From Catonia carolina (lineage: Eukaryota; Arthropoda; Insecta; Hemiptera; Achilidae): a stretch of DNA of 64,000 nucleotides. Both the position numbers and the translations under genes were made by a program. The stretch covers positions 237,785,038 through 237,849,037 of the forward strand of contig JAQMRL010000001.1 in NCBI GenBank assembly GCA_035578175.1, written 5' to 3'. The notes beneath the pieces were generated by a model. The model was given only the letters and a program-made list of their open reading frames with translations. It had not been told where the DNA came from and did not search any database. Below, piece by piece: positions 32,011 to 42,200 of the stretch. Numbering within the stretch: the stretch's first letter is position 1; each line of letters begins with the position of its first letter.

Positions 32011-32443
32011 TATGTTAGTTTGTTAGATTTTATCTAAAGCCCACACGACTATGTCAAAATTTTATTTATTTTGTAACGTACATGTCTACTTACTTCAATA
32101 ACTGTGTAATTTTAAAATGATTCACAATGTTGCCACTAGAATAGTTATCTAGTTAACTTCATCAAAACTTAATTCAATTATTGTGTTATTTACATTGCAA
32201 AACCTCGTGATGGCTTTAACTAGTTTTCATTTTTGGATTTTTCTGCTGAATCTCGAAAGTGTCCTCTTTCCAACCACGTAAACATTTTTTAAATCAGTTC
32301 CGTAGAAATCTGTATTTAAGGACAAACACAATCTCCATTTAAAATACATTTGACCAGATTTTGAATTGTAAACATACGATCACCCAATAATACATAATTT
32401 TGCGTAGTATTTGCTTAGAAATTTATTTTAAAACAAAAAATTA

Positions 32444-33120
32444 CAGTAAGACCTCGGCTTACGCGAATTCACGTTAGCACAATTTTGTTGAACATAATTA
32501 TATTAGCCCTATATTGTTTTAGGTAGTTATTCTTGTCTAACAGATATTTACATTTATGACCACTGCTTTGCTAGTTCCTCTCGAAACTGATATTATAGTT
32601 GCCCTTCCCATTTTTACACCGGAAGTTTTATCGGAATTTTATCTTGATTTGCTTTTGTTTCTAAACATTAGTACTGTTTAGTGTGTTAAAAATACAGTTT
32701 GTGTAAGGTTGCGTAGATTTAATTGTGATTTTAATTGTGCTACAATTTGCAGGTCTTTTATTTTCTTGTTTTTGTTGTTACTCAGCCTACAGTACGAGTT
32801 CGAATAAAGGTTATGAAAACGGAGGGTGATTACTTTAAAGGAAAAGTTATTGTTAAAATTTACAAAAGGGGTGAAAACACTATGAACATAATTTTTTTTT
32901 CTTTATGTCTGACTGTTTTGCAATATCTGCTAATGCAGAAGGTAAGAACATAACAGGAACCACTGGGTTAGTGAATCAACACTACGCAGAATTAGCAGAT
33001 TTGAATGGTACAGACAATTAGCGAATGTTTTAAGGTTAAACCGGATAATCCAAATTACGCGAATTTCACGTTACGCAATGATTTTCCGGAACGCATCTCG
33101 CGTAAGTCGAGGTCTTACTT
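32444..33120. mobile_element. Tigger/pogo-type MITE 2
   Basis: CAGTAAGACCTCGGCTTACG at the left and inverted AAGTAAGACCTCGACTTACG at the right; TA before the left end. A SINE tail fragment (GTCTGACTGTTTTGCAATAT) lies at about 32905-32945. No transposase. Confidence 0.75.
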
Positions 33121-33680
33121 ATTTAGAAAGGAACTCTTATAAACAAACATTTAATTAATAATTTTTCAGTGTTTAAAAACAAATCCAGATTACAATCTTT
33201 TTAAAGATGGTTTTAATTCTTTGATGTATTTTCTCTGTGCATAAGTAGTTTTTTCAATTTAGTGTTATATTTAGCAACGTGTAATTGTTTTTATTTCTCG
33301 TGCTGTGATTGTGAACATCTAGATTCTGTATTGAGGTATTTTAGTTAACATACATCATCACCTCAAAAATGTGGAATGGGGGAACTGTAAGCAATTTAAA
33401 ATTATTAAATGGTGATCTACAGTCAAACTTCTGAAAAACGGACACTCACGGGACCGAAAAATTTGTCTGCTAGTAAGAAATATGTGTACTATTCAATTTT
33501 CTGTATTTACATTATGTATTGTGTAATGTAACGTATTATATATAATGTAACAAGAATATATAAAATACACACTATGTATGTTTATGCAATGAAAAAAAAC
33601 TATTTTATACATAAGTTTGTAGTAATAGTACATGTATATAAAATTACCAAAAAAGAAACATATTATCTAATATGTAATAT

Positions 33681-34633
33681 AAAAAATCTGGTGTGAAACA
33701 CTCACACAACTTTCTCTTGCCAATGCAAATAATTAATAATAAACCTAACATTATTAATAAAATATTAGAAATAAACAAAAACTAACCTCAAAAACATAAC
33801 CTTATTTTAATCATGAGTGAATGACGCAAAATGACAATCGAACTCAGTTTGGCTTAAAAATACGGAAAATCACGCTTTCACGCTAAACTAGGCTCTGTAG
33901 AGAAAAATGCTCTAAACAAAAGTTGTAGATCTTTTAATTTTCTATAACTTTTATTATATACACTTTTGTCGTAAAATGCATACTAAGACCGAAATGTTAA
34001 AAAAATCGATTTTTCTCACGTTTTCGTGAGAAAAAAAACAGAAAATCGCAAATTACCGCTAAACTAAGCGTTATACAAAAAAATGTTTGAAACAGAAGTT
34101 GTAGGTTTTTAAATTCTCTACAACTTTTATTATATAAGTTTTTGCGCTAAAATTTATATTAAAGCCGTAATCTTAAAAAAACAACGTTTTTACGTGAAAA
34201 CAGCCTCACCGAGAATTTCAGCAAACATGGCGCCTACCCTATCTTGTAGAGAATAAAAAATTGAGTAAAATAGGCGATTTTAAAAAAAATCGTAGGACCA
34301 GTTTTTGAGAAAATCGCAAAAAACTGAAAAATTATACGAATAAACTACTACTTCCGGTTGACTGATTTTGATGAAAATGTTCGTATCGCGTCCGGTAGTG
34401 GTATGTAACTTAAGTTTCAAGTTTCAAGTTCGTACGATGTTCCGTTCTTGAGATATTCTGTTCACACACACACATACAGACACACACACACACAGACCAA
34501 TCGCTAAAAACATGTTTTTTGGGTTCAGGGGGTCTGAAAACGTATAGATCCGGTGAAAACTCGATTTCGAAAAATCGACATGAAAACAATACTTTCCTTC
34601 CTATATATTCATATAGGCAAGAGAAAGTAAAAA
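33681..34633 (+). mobile_element. Family A element, copy 4 (most complete)
   Basis: Left AAAAAATCTGGTGTGAAACA with GTGTGA/TCACAC hairpin and CTTTCTCTTGCC; right hairpin CCTATAT/ATATAGG, then CAAGAGAAAGTAAAAA. Two tandem modules of about 176 bp start near 33863 and 34039; each holds AGTTGTAG...CTACAACT-type arms. A perfect 11-bp stem (TTTTTCTCACG/CGTGAGAAAAA) lies at 34010-34035. No open frame with domains. Superfamily not assigned. Confidence 0.75.
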
Positions 34634-34702
34634 TATGCCTGCATGTACAGTACACAAGTAATCCAACAAACCTTTTGATTATTGTAGTATTCCAGGATTA
34701 TA

Positions 34703-35662
34703 CGAGGGTAGGCTGATAAGTAATGCACACATGCTTGTAGAAGACGAACAAAAAGAAATAGCAAGATGGGGTAAATAACAAATTAAAGTACAAATCTTAA
34801 CCTACCAAATTATCTATTTATTTTTCAATATAGTCACCGTTAAGCATTACACATTTCTCCCAACGTTTAACAAGTTTTTTCATTCCGTCACTGAAAAATT
34901 CTTCCGACTTTCCTCGAACCCAGGACGCAATAGCTGCCTTCACCTCATTGTCCGAGCTGTAATGATTACCCTTAAGGTCTCTCTTCAGTAGAGGAAAAAA
35001 ATAAAAATCGCAAGGCGCAAGGTCGGGAGAATACGGAGGGTGTAAAATTGGTTGAAACTTCAGGTTTCTCAGAGCCTCTCCAGTTGCACGCGAAGTGTGT
35101 GGACGAGCATTGTCGTGTTGCAAAATTATTGGCGCCAGGTTGCCTCTAACACGACAAACTCGACGTCGGAGGTGTTTCAGAGTCTGTATATACTGAGCAG
35201 AATTTACCGTTGCCCCTCGTTCCAGATAATCAGTCACATAAACTCGGCGAGCATCCCAAAACACAGTCAAAAGAATTTTTTTTGCGGACGGTTGTGTTTT
35301 GAACTTTTTCACAACAGGAGAATGTGGATGACGATATTCAGCGCTCTGCCTTTTTTCTTCGGGATCGTAATGATGAACCCATGACTCGTCCCCCGTCACA
35401 ATATTCAAAAGAAAGTCGTCTCCTTCGTCACGGTAGCGCTTCAAAAGTTGTTCAATTCGCGTTGTTTAATTCTCGTTGACATAGCACCAGAACACGACGC
35501 CATACTTCCACTACTCAAAACAAACTGAATGAAAGCAACGCCTTCAAACTGCGCAGGCTTGTAGAGGAGAAATAGTACTTCCACATGCCACCAGGCGCGC
35601 TACTGAAGTTTATTTAGTTGTCTTCTACAAGCATGTGTGCATTACTTATCAGCCTACCCTCG
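34703..35662 (-). mobile_element. mariner element with perfect 43-bp TIRs
   Basis: Both ends read CGAGGGTAGGCTGATAAGTA and continue identically to GTAGAAGAC (43 bp), with TA at 34701-34702 and 35663-35664. The 960-bp body lost part of the transposase N-terminal half. TIR identity suggests a young insertion. Confidence 0.92.
34818..35503 (-). pseudogene. mariner transposase, N-terminal region deleted
   Basis: ATG at 35503 starts MASCSGAMSTRIKQRELNN, the usual mariner N-terminus, then the frame stops. From about 35444 a 208-residue open frame carries the catalytic domain: IVTGDESWVHHYDPE, ILQHDNARPHTSR and PPYSPDLAPCDFYFF give the D,D34D triad, ending KRWEKCVMLNGDYIEK with stop at 34818. Roughly 100 residues of DNA-binding domain are missing. 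Confidence 0.88.
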
Positions 35663-36099
35663 TACATAAGTTGATTACACAATTTAAGCAATACCTATAG
35701 TAGTAATAAAATCACTTTTTGTTTTTAAGAATGCATGCTATTTATAAATTATGCACTCAATATTTTTAAACGCATATTTTTTCTGATCTAAAGATTTTGT
35801 GTGTATGCATATTAGTTACACATGTTGGATGATGTTTACGATTGCTGTTTCCTGATAACGAACAAAGATTATGTCTACAATACATTACATACATTGTACT
35901 AACATTTTTTTGTGGACAAGTTTTGTCAGCTTTCCAGAAATTGAATTTTCAAAACCATACAAATTAACTGTCTGCTGTTGTTATGTGGAGGGTCCGTTAT
36001 TAGGAAATATTTTAATATTTTGTCTAACAGAAAAATGCCGGGACTTTTAAAATTGTCCGCAATTCAAAATTGTCCATTAATAGAAATTTGACTGTATAT

Positions 36100-36690
36100 G
36101 GTATAAGGTAGTTTGCACCTACCACACACCTTCAAAATTTTGAACCATCCTTTGTTTTGTTTTTTATTGCCTAATTTGTTCAGTAATCTATTATTTTTCC
36201 TTTTAGAAATAATATGGAAACTTTTTTCTTAATATAAAAATTATCAAATAATTCAAAAACAAACCTAGGCAGTATTGAAAGTTTATTATACTATACATTA
36301 ACATAGGAAAAATATGCACTCATACAAAGACATTGCTGAATTAAACCCCCATAAAAATGATCTGAGGTAATCTCATTTAACTTATTCTTGATAAAAACTA
36401 CTTGATTTAGTATTTACTGTGTTCTTTTTGTTCAAAATTTTCTTCACTCTGTTATTAAATCTGGAAAAAAAACATATATCTTTCATACATTAAACATGTA
36501 TCTACTAATACGATTAAGAATTGGTTTTTTTTAATGGTAAATTTCATGACTGATTTTTATCTTAGCTCGTAAGAACTTTCAAAGTTCATCAAATAAAATA
36601 ATGCATAGTTTAATGCTTAATGGTTAATTATTAAGTTATACATTATTAAATGAAAAAAATGGAGGGTTTAAAGAAATTAAATAATGTGAC
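36100..36690. other. Intergenic AT-rich stretch
   Basis: Between the pogo-type element and a LINE fragment. No open frame, repeat or splice pattern recognised. Confidence 0.5.
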
Positions 36691-36691
36691 T

Positions 36692-37335
36692 TAATGCTTA
36701 ACACCAAACCGATAGAGAGGGTGCCACAGTTCACTTATCTGGGAACTTTAATCAATGAGAAATGGGATCATTCTCAGGAGGTGAGATGCAGAATAGGAAA
36801 AGCGAGGGCCGCATTCAATCAGATGGCAAAACTGTTCAGGAGTCACAACCTTAACATGTGCATCAAAATCAAACTCCTCCACTGCTACATTTTCTCAATA
36901 CTCTTCTACGGGATGGAGTCATGGACATGACCAAATCAACTGAGAAAAGACTCGAGGCTTTTGAGATGTGGTTGTATAGGAGAGTGTTGAGAATTTCATG
37001 GATGGACAAAGTGACCAACAAAGCTGTATTGGAGCGAATGAATAAGGATTTGGAAGTGATGAACACCATCAAGAGCAGGAAGCTTGCATATTTCGGCCAT
37101 GTCATGAGGAACGAAGAAAAATACGGCCTGCTGAAATCCGTTCTCCAAGGAAAGATCTATGGTAGAAGAGGACGAGGAAGAAGAAGAATGTCATGGCTGA
37201 AGAACCTGCGTACCTGGTTCTCCAAGTCTACAACAGAACTTTTCAGGATGGCTGTAGATAAGATAGCCATAGTCAGACTGATCGCCAATATTCGGAACGA
37301 ATAGGCACTAACAGAAGAAGAAGAAATAATGAAGA
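36692..37335 (+). pseudogene. 5'-truncated LINE, reverse transcriptase C-terminal part
   Basis: VPQFTYLGTLINEKWDHSQE, VRCRIGKARAAFNQM, LLHCYIFSILFYGMESWT, then KRLEAFEMWLYRRVLRISW, KLAYFGHVMRNEEKYGLL and GRRGRGRRRMSWLKNLR, ending at TAG 37302-37304. Typical of the post-RT region of insect LINEs. One missing base near 36926 splits the frame. Ends in an (AAG)n-rich tail. Confidence 0.85.
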
Positions 37336-37462
37336 AGAAAAACTAAGAGTACTAAACCATGCAGTAACAGACCATGCAAGTGATACAAAAGGAGGAAGTT
37401 CAGAAAAAATATTTTAATAGAAGTATTTCTTAAAGCTCAAGGTAACGTATATAAGGAAAAAT

Positions 37463-38485
37463 TAAAATCTGGTGTAACACTCATATTAACTATAAATAAT
37501 AAATTATAATCATGAGTGATGACACAAAATTAAAATCAACCTCTGTGGGACTTTAAATACAAAAAATCACTAACTGATCCTAAACTAGGCTACGTAAAAA
37601 AAATGCTTAAAATAAAATTTGTAAGTTATTTTTAATTTTCTACAACTTAAATTATATACAATCTGGCCATAAAATTGATTTTAAGGCTGATATCTTGAAA
37701 AAACCATTTTTTGCCTTGAGAGCACACACTTCCCTTCGAAGAATTTTAGTAGTAAACAAGGTGATTTAAAAAAAAACAGCTGTTTTTAAAAAATTGCAAA
37801 AAAGTGAAAAATCTGACAACTAAATTACTACTTCTGATTGTCTGGTTTTGACAAAAATATTTGTGATAAATCCTCTTTTGGTACCTAACTTAAGTTCCAA
37901 GTTTCAACTTCATATACTATATCGATCTTTATTGCCCAAAACGGGCAGGTGGAGTGTTAAATTAATTGCACTCGATCTGTTTGTTCCAGGGCTATAAAAA
38001 ATAGTTATTTTTCTTATCACATAGTCAGCCAATTATATGACTGAACTATTTACGAACAGAAGAGGAAGAGGTGTAAAAGACACTGGTCAGAGTTATCTCC
38101 TCTGTGAGTAATGAATTTCACTATACAGCCAGACCCTGTTGTGAATGAGGTGAAGGTGTCATTTGCAGGGTGGGTACTTTTCGGAGGGCCTGGCATGCTG
38201 ATAAGCATACTATTTCAACTTAGTGAGGAAGGCAATAGTAAACCACCTCACTCCTCGTTTTTACTTACTAAAACCTCTAGAGGTTCAAACCAGCCTTTTG
38301 GCTGTTGACTCAAACAACAACTGATCTTTAGATATTTTGTTCACATACAGACCAATCGCTAAAAACATGTTTTTTTTTATTTAGCGAGCCTGAAATGTGT
38401 GCATTTCTAGTGAATACTCAATTTTGAAAAATCAACATGAAAACAATACTTTCCTTTTCTATACATGCACATACGGCAAGAGAAA
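37463..38485 (+). mobile_element. Family A element, copy 5 (with family B inside)
   Basis: AAAATCTGGTGTAACACTCA at the left, CGGCAAGAGAAAGTATAAAA at the right. A family B repeat interrupts it at 37932-38322, leaving the matching halves ...TATATC and AGATATTTTGTTCACATACA on either side. Confidence 0.7.
37932..38322 (-). mobile_element. Family B element with 8-bp target duplication
   Basis: Flanked by perfect GATCTTTA (37924-37931 and 38323-38330). In minus orientation begins AGTTGTTGTTTGAGTCAACA and ends in a small hairpin GCCCGTTTTGGGC. 391 bp, no coding. An 8-bp duplication fits hAT or P-type integration, but no matching TIRs were found. Confidence 0.75.
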
Positions 38486-38594
38486 GTATAAAAATGCAAG
38501 AATCAGGTTATATTAAGATTAGTTAATTAATTCCCGACGATGGTGATCGTGTAAATGTAAATCAGGTGGGTAACAGTGCCTTATCACTTTTTGC

Positions 38595-38745
38595 CAGCTG
38601 CATTGGCATAGTTGGTTACATGCTCGCCTCTCATCATGCGGTCTTGGGTTCGATCCCATTCAGGCTTGGCATATTTTCATATGTTACAAAAAATCATTTC
38701 ATCCTTCACTGTCTGCATTAGCAGTGATTGCAAAACAGTCGGACA
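38595..38745 (+). repeat. tRNA-derived SINE copy
   Basis: GCCAGCTGCATTGGCATAGT head, GGGTTCGATCCC B box, tail CTGCATTAGCAGTGATTGCA then AAACAGTCGGACA. Lies just past the DEG/ENaC stop codon. Confidence 0.7.
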
Positions 38746-38941
38746 CTTGACATGTTCAATTGTTTTCTGAAATTCTTGAATTCAATTTCCAGTATATATC
38801 TAAACAATTTTATGCACACTTTCATACTGTCCCGCACCATAATGTGAAATGCATTTTCACTGTATGAATTAGTAAAAATCCTCATGAAAAAGAGTGAAAA
38901 ATCTGAATACCTAATAAAATCTTCAAAAATGAAAAAATTTC

Positions 38942-39207
38942 TTACTTAACAATTTTTAAGAGAAAGATTGAAACTGTTGGGTACCTTTCCACATTTGATG
39001 TGTATTGATAATCCATTTCATAATTATTTTCAGAATCAGTGACAAATATTGTTTGAACACTTGAGTTATTATCTTCATCATTATTAATTTTGCATATAAT
39101 TCTTTTTAGAGCAACAAAAATTGGATTTAGTATAAGAAAATAAAACAATTCTGGAATGCATATTATGCTAAATCCTAAGAAAAACCCAAGAAGTCCTCCG
39201 TATGTAC
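38942..39207 (-). CDS. DEG/ENaC exon i (TM2 pore and C-terminal tail)
   Basis: Begins after ATTATTTTCCAG with GTYGGLLGFFLGFSIICIPE, the TM2/selectivity-filter block, then an acidic and Asn-rich cytoplasmic tail. TAA at 38942-38944. Alternative: splice at GTAAGAAA from 38945 to an unseen exon; no AATAAA was seen just beyond the stop. Confidence 0.85.
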
Positions 39208-42200
39208 CTGGAAAATAATAAAATCTATTTTAAATATGCAAGTATGGAAATCACACCAGACAAAAGAAAAATTTGAAACATTCATTCAAACTAGAAAAGA
39301 AACGGCTAAAACTATCAGGAAGGTCAAGAGGGATCATATGAAGAAAGACCTAGCGTCAATTGAATCTGACTTCAAGAAAAACAACACCCGTGACTTTTAC
39401 CGGAACTTCAAAAAGACCGTAACCAGATTCACACCACCTAGTCTCAACTTTCGGAATCCAAGTACAGGAACACTGGCCCACAGTGATGAGGAAAACTGCA
39501 AAATCTTGGCGGACTACTTTAAAAACCTGCTCAACTGCGCAGGCCCGACTGAAACCTTCGAATTTCGAACCAACAAAGTAAACCCGGACTCGGAACCACC
39601 GAACCTCGAAGAAGTCAAAGAAATCATCAAATCCCTTAAGAATAACAAAGCACCAGGTGAAGATAGGATCATTGCAGAGTACTGGAAACTTCTGGAGGAC
39701 CGTCAGCTCAGACTTCTGGTTAAAACTTTGCAGAAGGTGTGGGAGACCGAAGAAATCCCAGAAGAATGGACATCGGCACTCATCCACCCTCTACACAAAA
39801 AAGGGGATAAGACCGACACTAACAACTATAGAGGAATTTCACTATTGCTGGTCACATATAAAATTTTCTCGAAGGCCCTACTGACAAGAGCAGATGATCA
39901 ACTCGACGTGCAGCTCGGTGAATACCAAGCGGGCTTCAGGAAATCTCGGTCATGCCCCGAACAAATCCGGAACCTCAAACATGTCATCCAATACTGCAGA
40001 GTCCGACAAAAGCCACTGACTATCGTATTTGTTGACTTCAAAAAAGCTTACGACTCCATAGACAGGGAATCACTGCTCGGGATACTAGAGGAATTCGGAC
40101 TAGACAACAAAACGAGAAAACTTTTCGCGAAGACTATCAGCAATACGCAGTCCAAAGTCAAGTTCAGAACTTGTATCTCCGAGCCTTTTGAAGTAGTCAG
40201 GGGTAAGACAGGGAGATGGACTCTCCCCACTGATGTTCAATTGTGCTCTCGAGAAGGTCATCAGAGAATGGAGGAAAACGGCACTAAGAGGAGTCAAACT
40301 CGGAAGAGAACTTGAGATCAACTGCTTCGCCTTTGCGGATGACCTGGCACTCCTGGCGAACTCAGAAGAGGAGGCGATCACACAAGTCGAAACTCTACAT
40401 GAACTAGCGGTCAAGATCGGGCTCCAAATATCGTACGAGAAAACGCAGTACATCTCCAACCAGAAAACGGATCGGACACATTTCAAGACCAAACATGGAA
40501 AAATCCAGAGGGTGACCAGGTTCAAATTACTTGGCGAATGGATTGAACCAAACAACAATGAAAAATATGCAATAGAAAACCGAGCTAACAAGTTTGAAGT
40601 AGCGTGCAGACTAACATCTCAGATATACAATAAAAAATCCATCTCCAAAAATGCAAAAATAAGACATTATCATACAGTGATTCGACTGGAAGTTCTCTAC
40701 GCATCAGAATGCCTCGCACTTAGACAGAAGGCTCCATTAGAAAAACTAATCCGTAAAGAAAGAAGGATCATCTGCAAGATTTTAGGGCCCAAATACAAAG
40801 AAGGAGAATATAGACTCCGCAGCAATGAAGAAGTCTACCAACACACAGAAAAAATCACATCTATCATGAAGAAACGAAGAATTGCTTTCTACGCACACAC
40901 AGTGAGAATGAACGAGCATAGGCTCTCAAAACAAATCCTGAACTACAAAGAAAAATTGAAAAATCCCGATGGATGGCTCAAAGAGATAAAAACAGACTGC
41001 AACAAACTCCAGATAACGGAGACGGACATCATACAAAGAACACCTCTCAGACATAAACTCAAACTAGTGCTCCAGGAAGAGGACAGTAAAAGATCAAGAC
41101 CTAAATGGTCGGAAGAACGAAAACGTGACTTTTCCAAGAAAATGAAAGAATACTGGGCGAAGAGGAAAGCACAGAAGAAAAACTGAGAAATCGCGGTCCT
41201 TTGTAGGCCATAATGTAAATAATAATAATAATAAAATCTATTTTTTATAAATCACCCCTTAAAACAACTTTTTGTAAGAATAGTCAGTAATTTCTTGCCA
41301 TTCGCGATTTACATTATTCAAAAGTTGTTTTACCTGACTCTTAAAATACTAAAATAAAATGTGAAATATAATAATCCCATGTGGTTGGTTTTTTAAACTG
41401 TCAAAATATTTAAAGATGTGGAATACATTGTTTTCACAGTTTTTATTCAAAGTAATACTCACTTAAGCGTATTAGTCAATGTTATATTAAATAAAAGAAT
41501 TTAATAATATAGTGTAAATACCAAGTGGGCAGAAGAGTATTTACCAAACAGACAGAACTCTGCTCAAAAATGTAAAGATGTATGATCGCACCCCTGTGTG
41601 AATACAGCTGGACTTGTCCCCACTGAGGTTAGAGGTATACCTCAATAGAACTTTAAGGGTTGCAGTTTACAAAACATATTAAAGTGTGTACGCTATATTA
41701 TGAAACATTGAGCGTTAGTTCAATTTTTATATCATACTGTTTCTTCACTTGATTTGCCTGTTGCTTTATGTATGAGCAATTTGCTTTCTTGTTTCAAGTT
41801 TTGTATAGAAAGTTGATTTCATTTTTCAAGATGCCAAATGTCCAAATGTACTGAGAAGGAAAGGCTAAAACACAACATGCCTTTAATTTAAAAAAAAAAA
41901 AATTGAACTTTTTCAGTGGCTTAAAAGTGGGGAAAGTGAAAACATTCAGAAAAGCATAAAAGAAGCCAGTCTGCAAAACTTTTATCATGATTATAACACT
42001 GAAAAATGAAGAAGGATTTTCAAATCCTGTTGGGATCCTTCTTCTTTCTATTAAGATTGAAGATAACACTCACAAAAATATACTTCTTAGATCTGTTTTA
42101 ATTTTTTTTAGCTTGACAACCGCATTCCTAATCCTAAACATGTTTAGTTTTGCTACTGGTAATAAGCTCGTGGAACGTAAGCCCTGGCAAAAAAAAGAGT

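Larger units (their letters stand above)
33420..36094. mobile_element. Tigger/pogo-type element 3 carrying two nested insertions
   Basis: Left end CAGTCAAACTTCTGAAAAAC and inverted right end CAGTCAAATTTCTATTAATG, with TA at 33418-33419 and 36095-36096. The 2675 bp include a family A element (33681-34633) and a mariner (34703-35662); without them about 760 bp remain, with no transposase. Confidence 0.75.

Noticed and set aside
34410..34655. 81-codon minus-strand frame with a Cys/Val repeat
   Set aside because: Lies inside family A and its repeat is the translation of a (CA)n tract.
39356..40591. Minus-strand frames of 143 and 163 codons
   Set aside because: Antisense to the reverse transcriptase frame, which has clear catalytic motifs on the plus strand.
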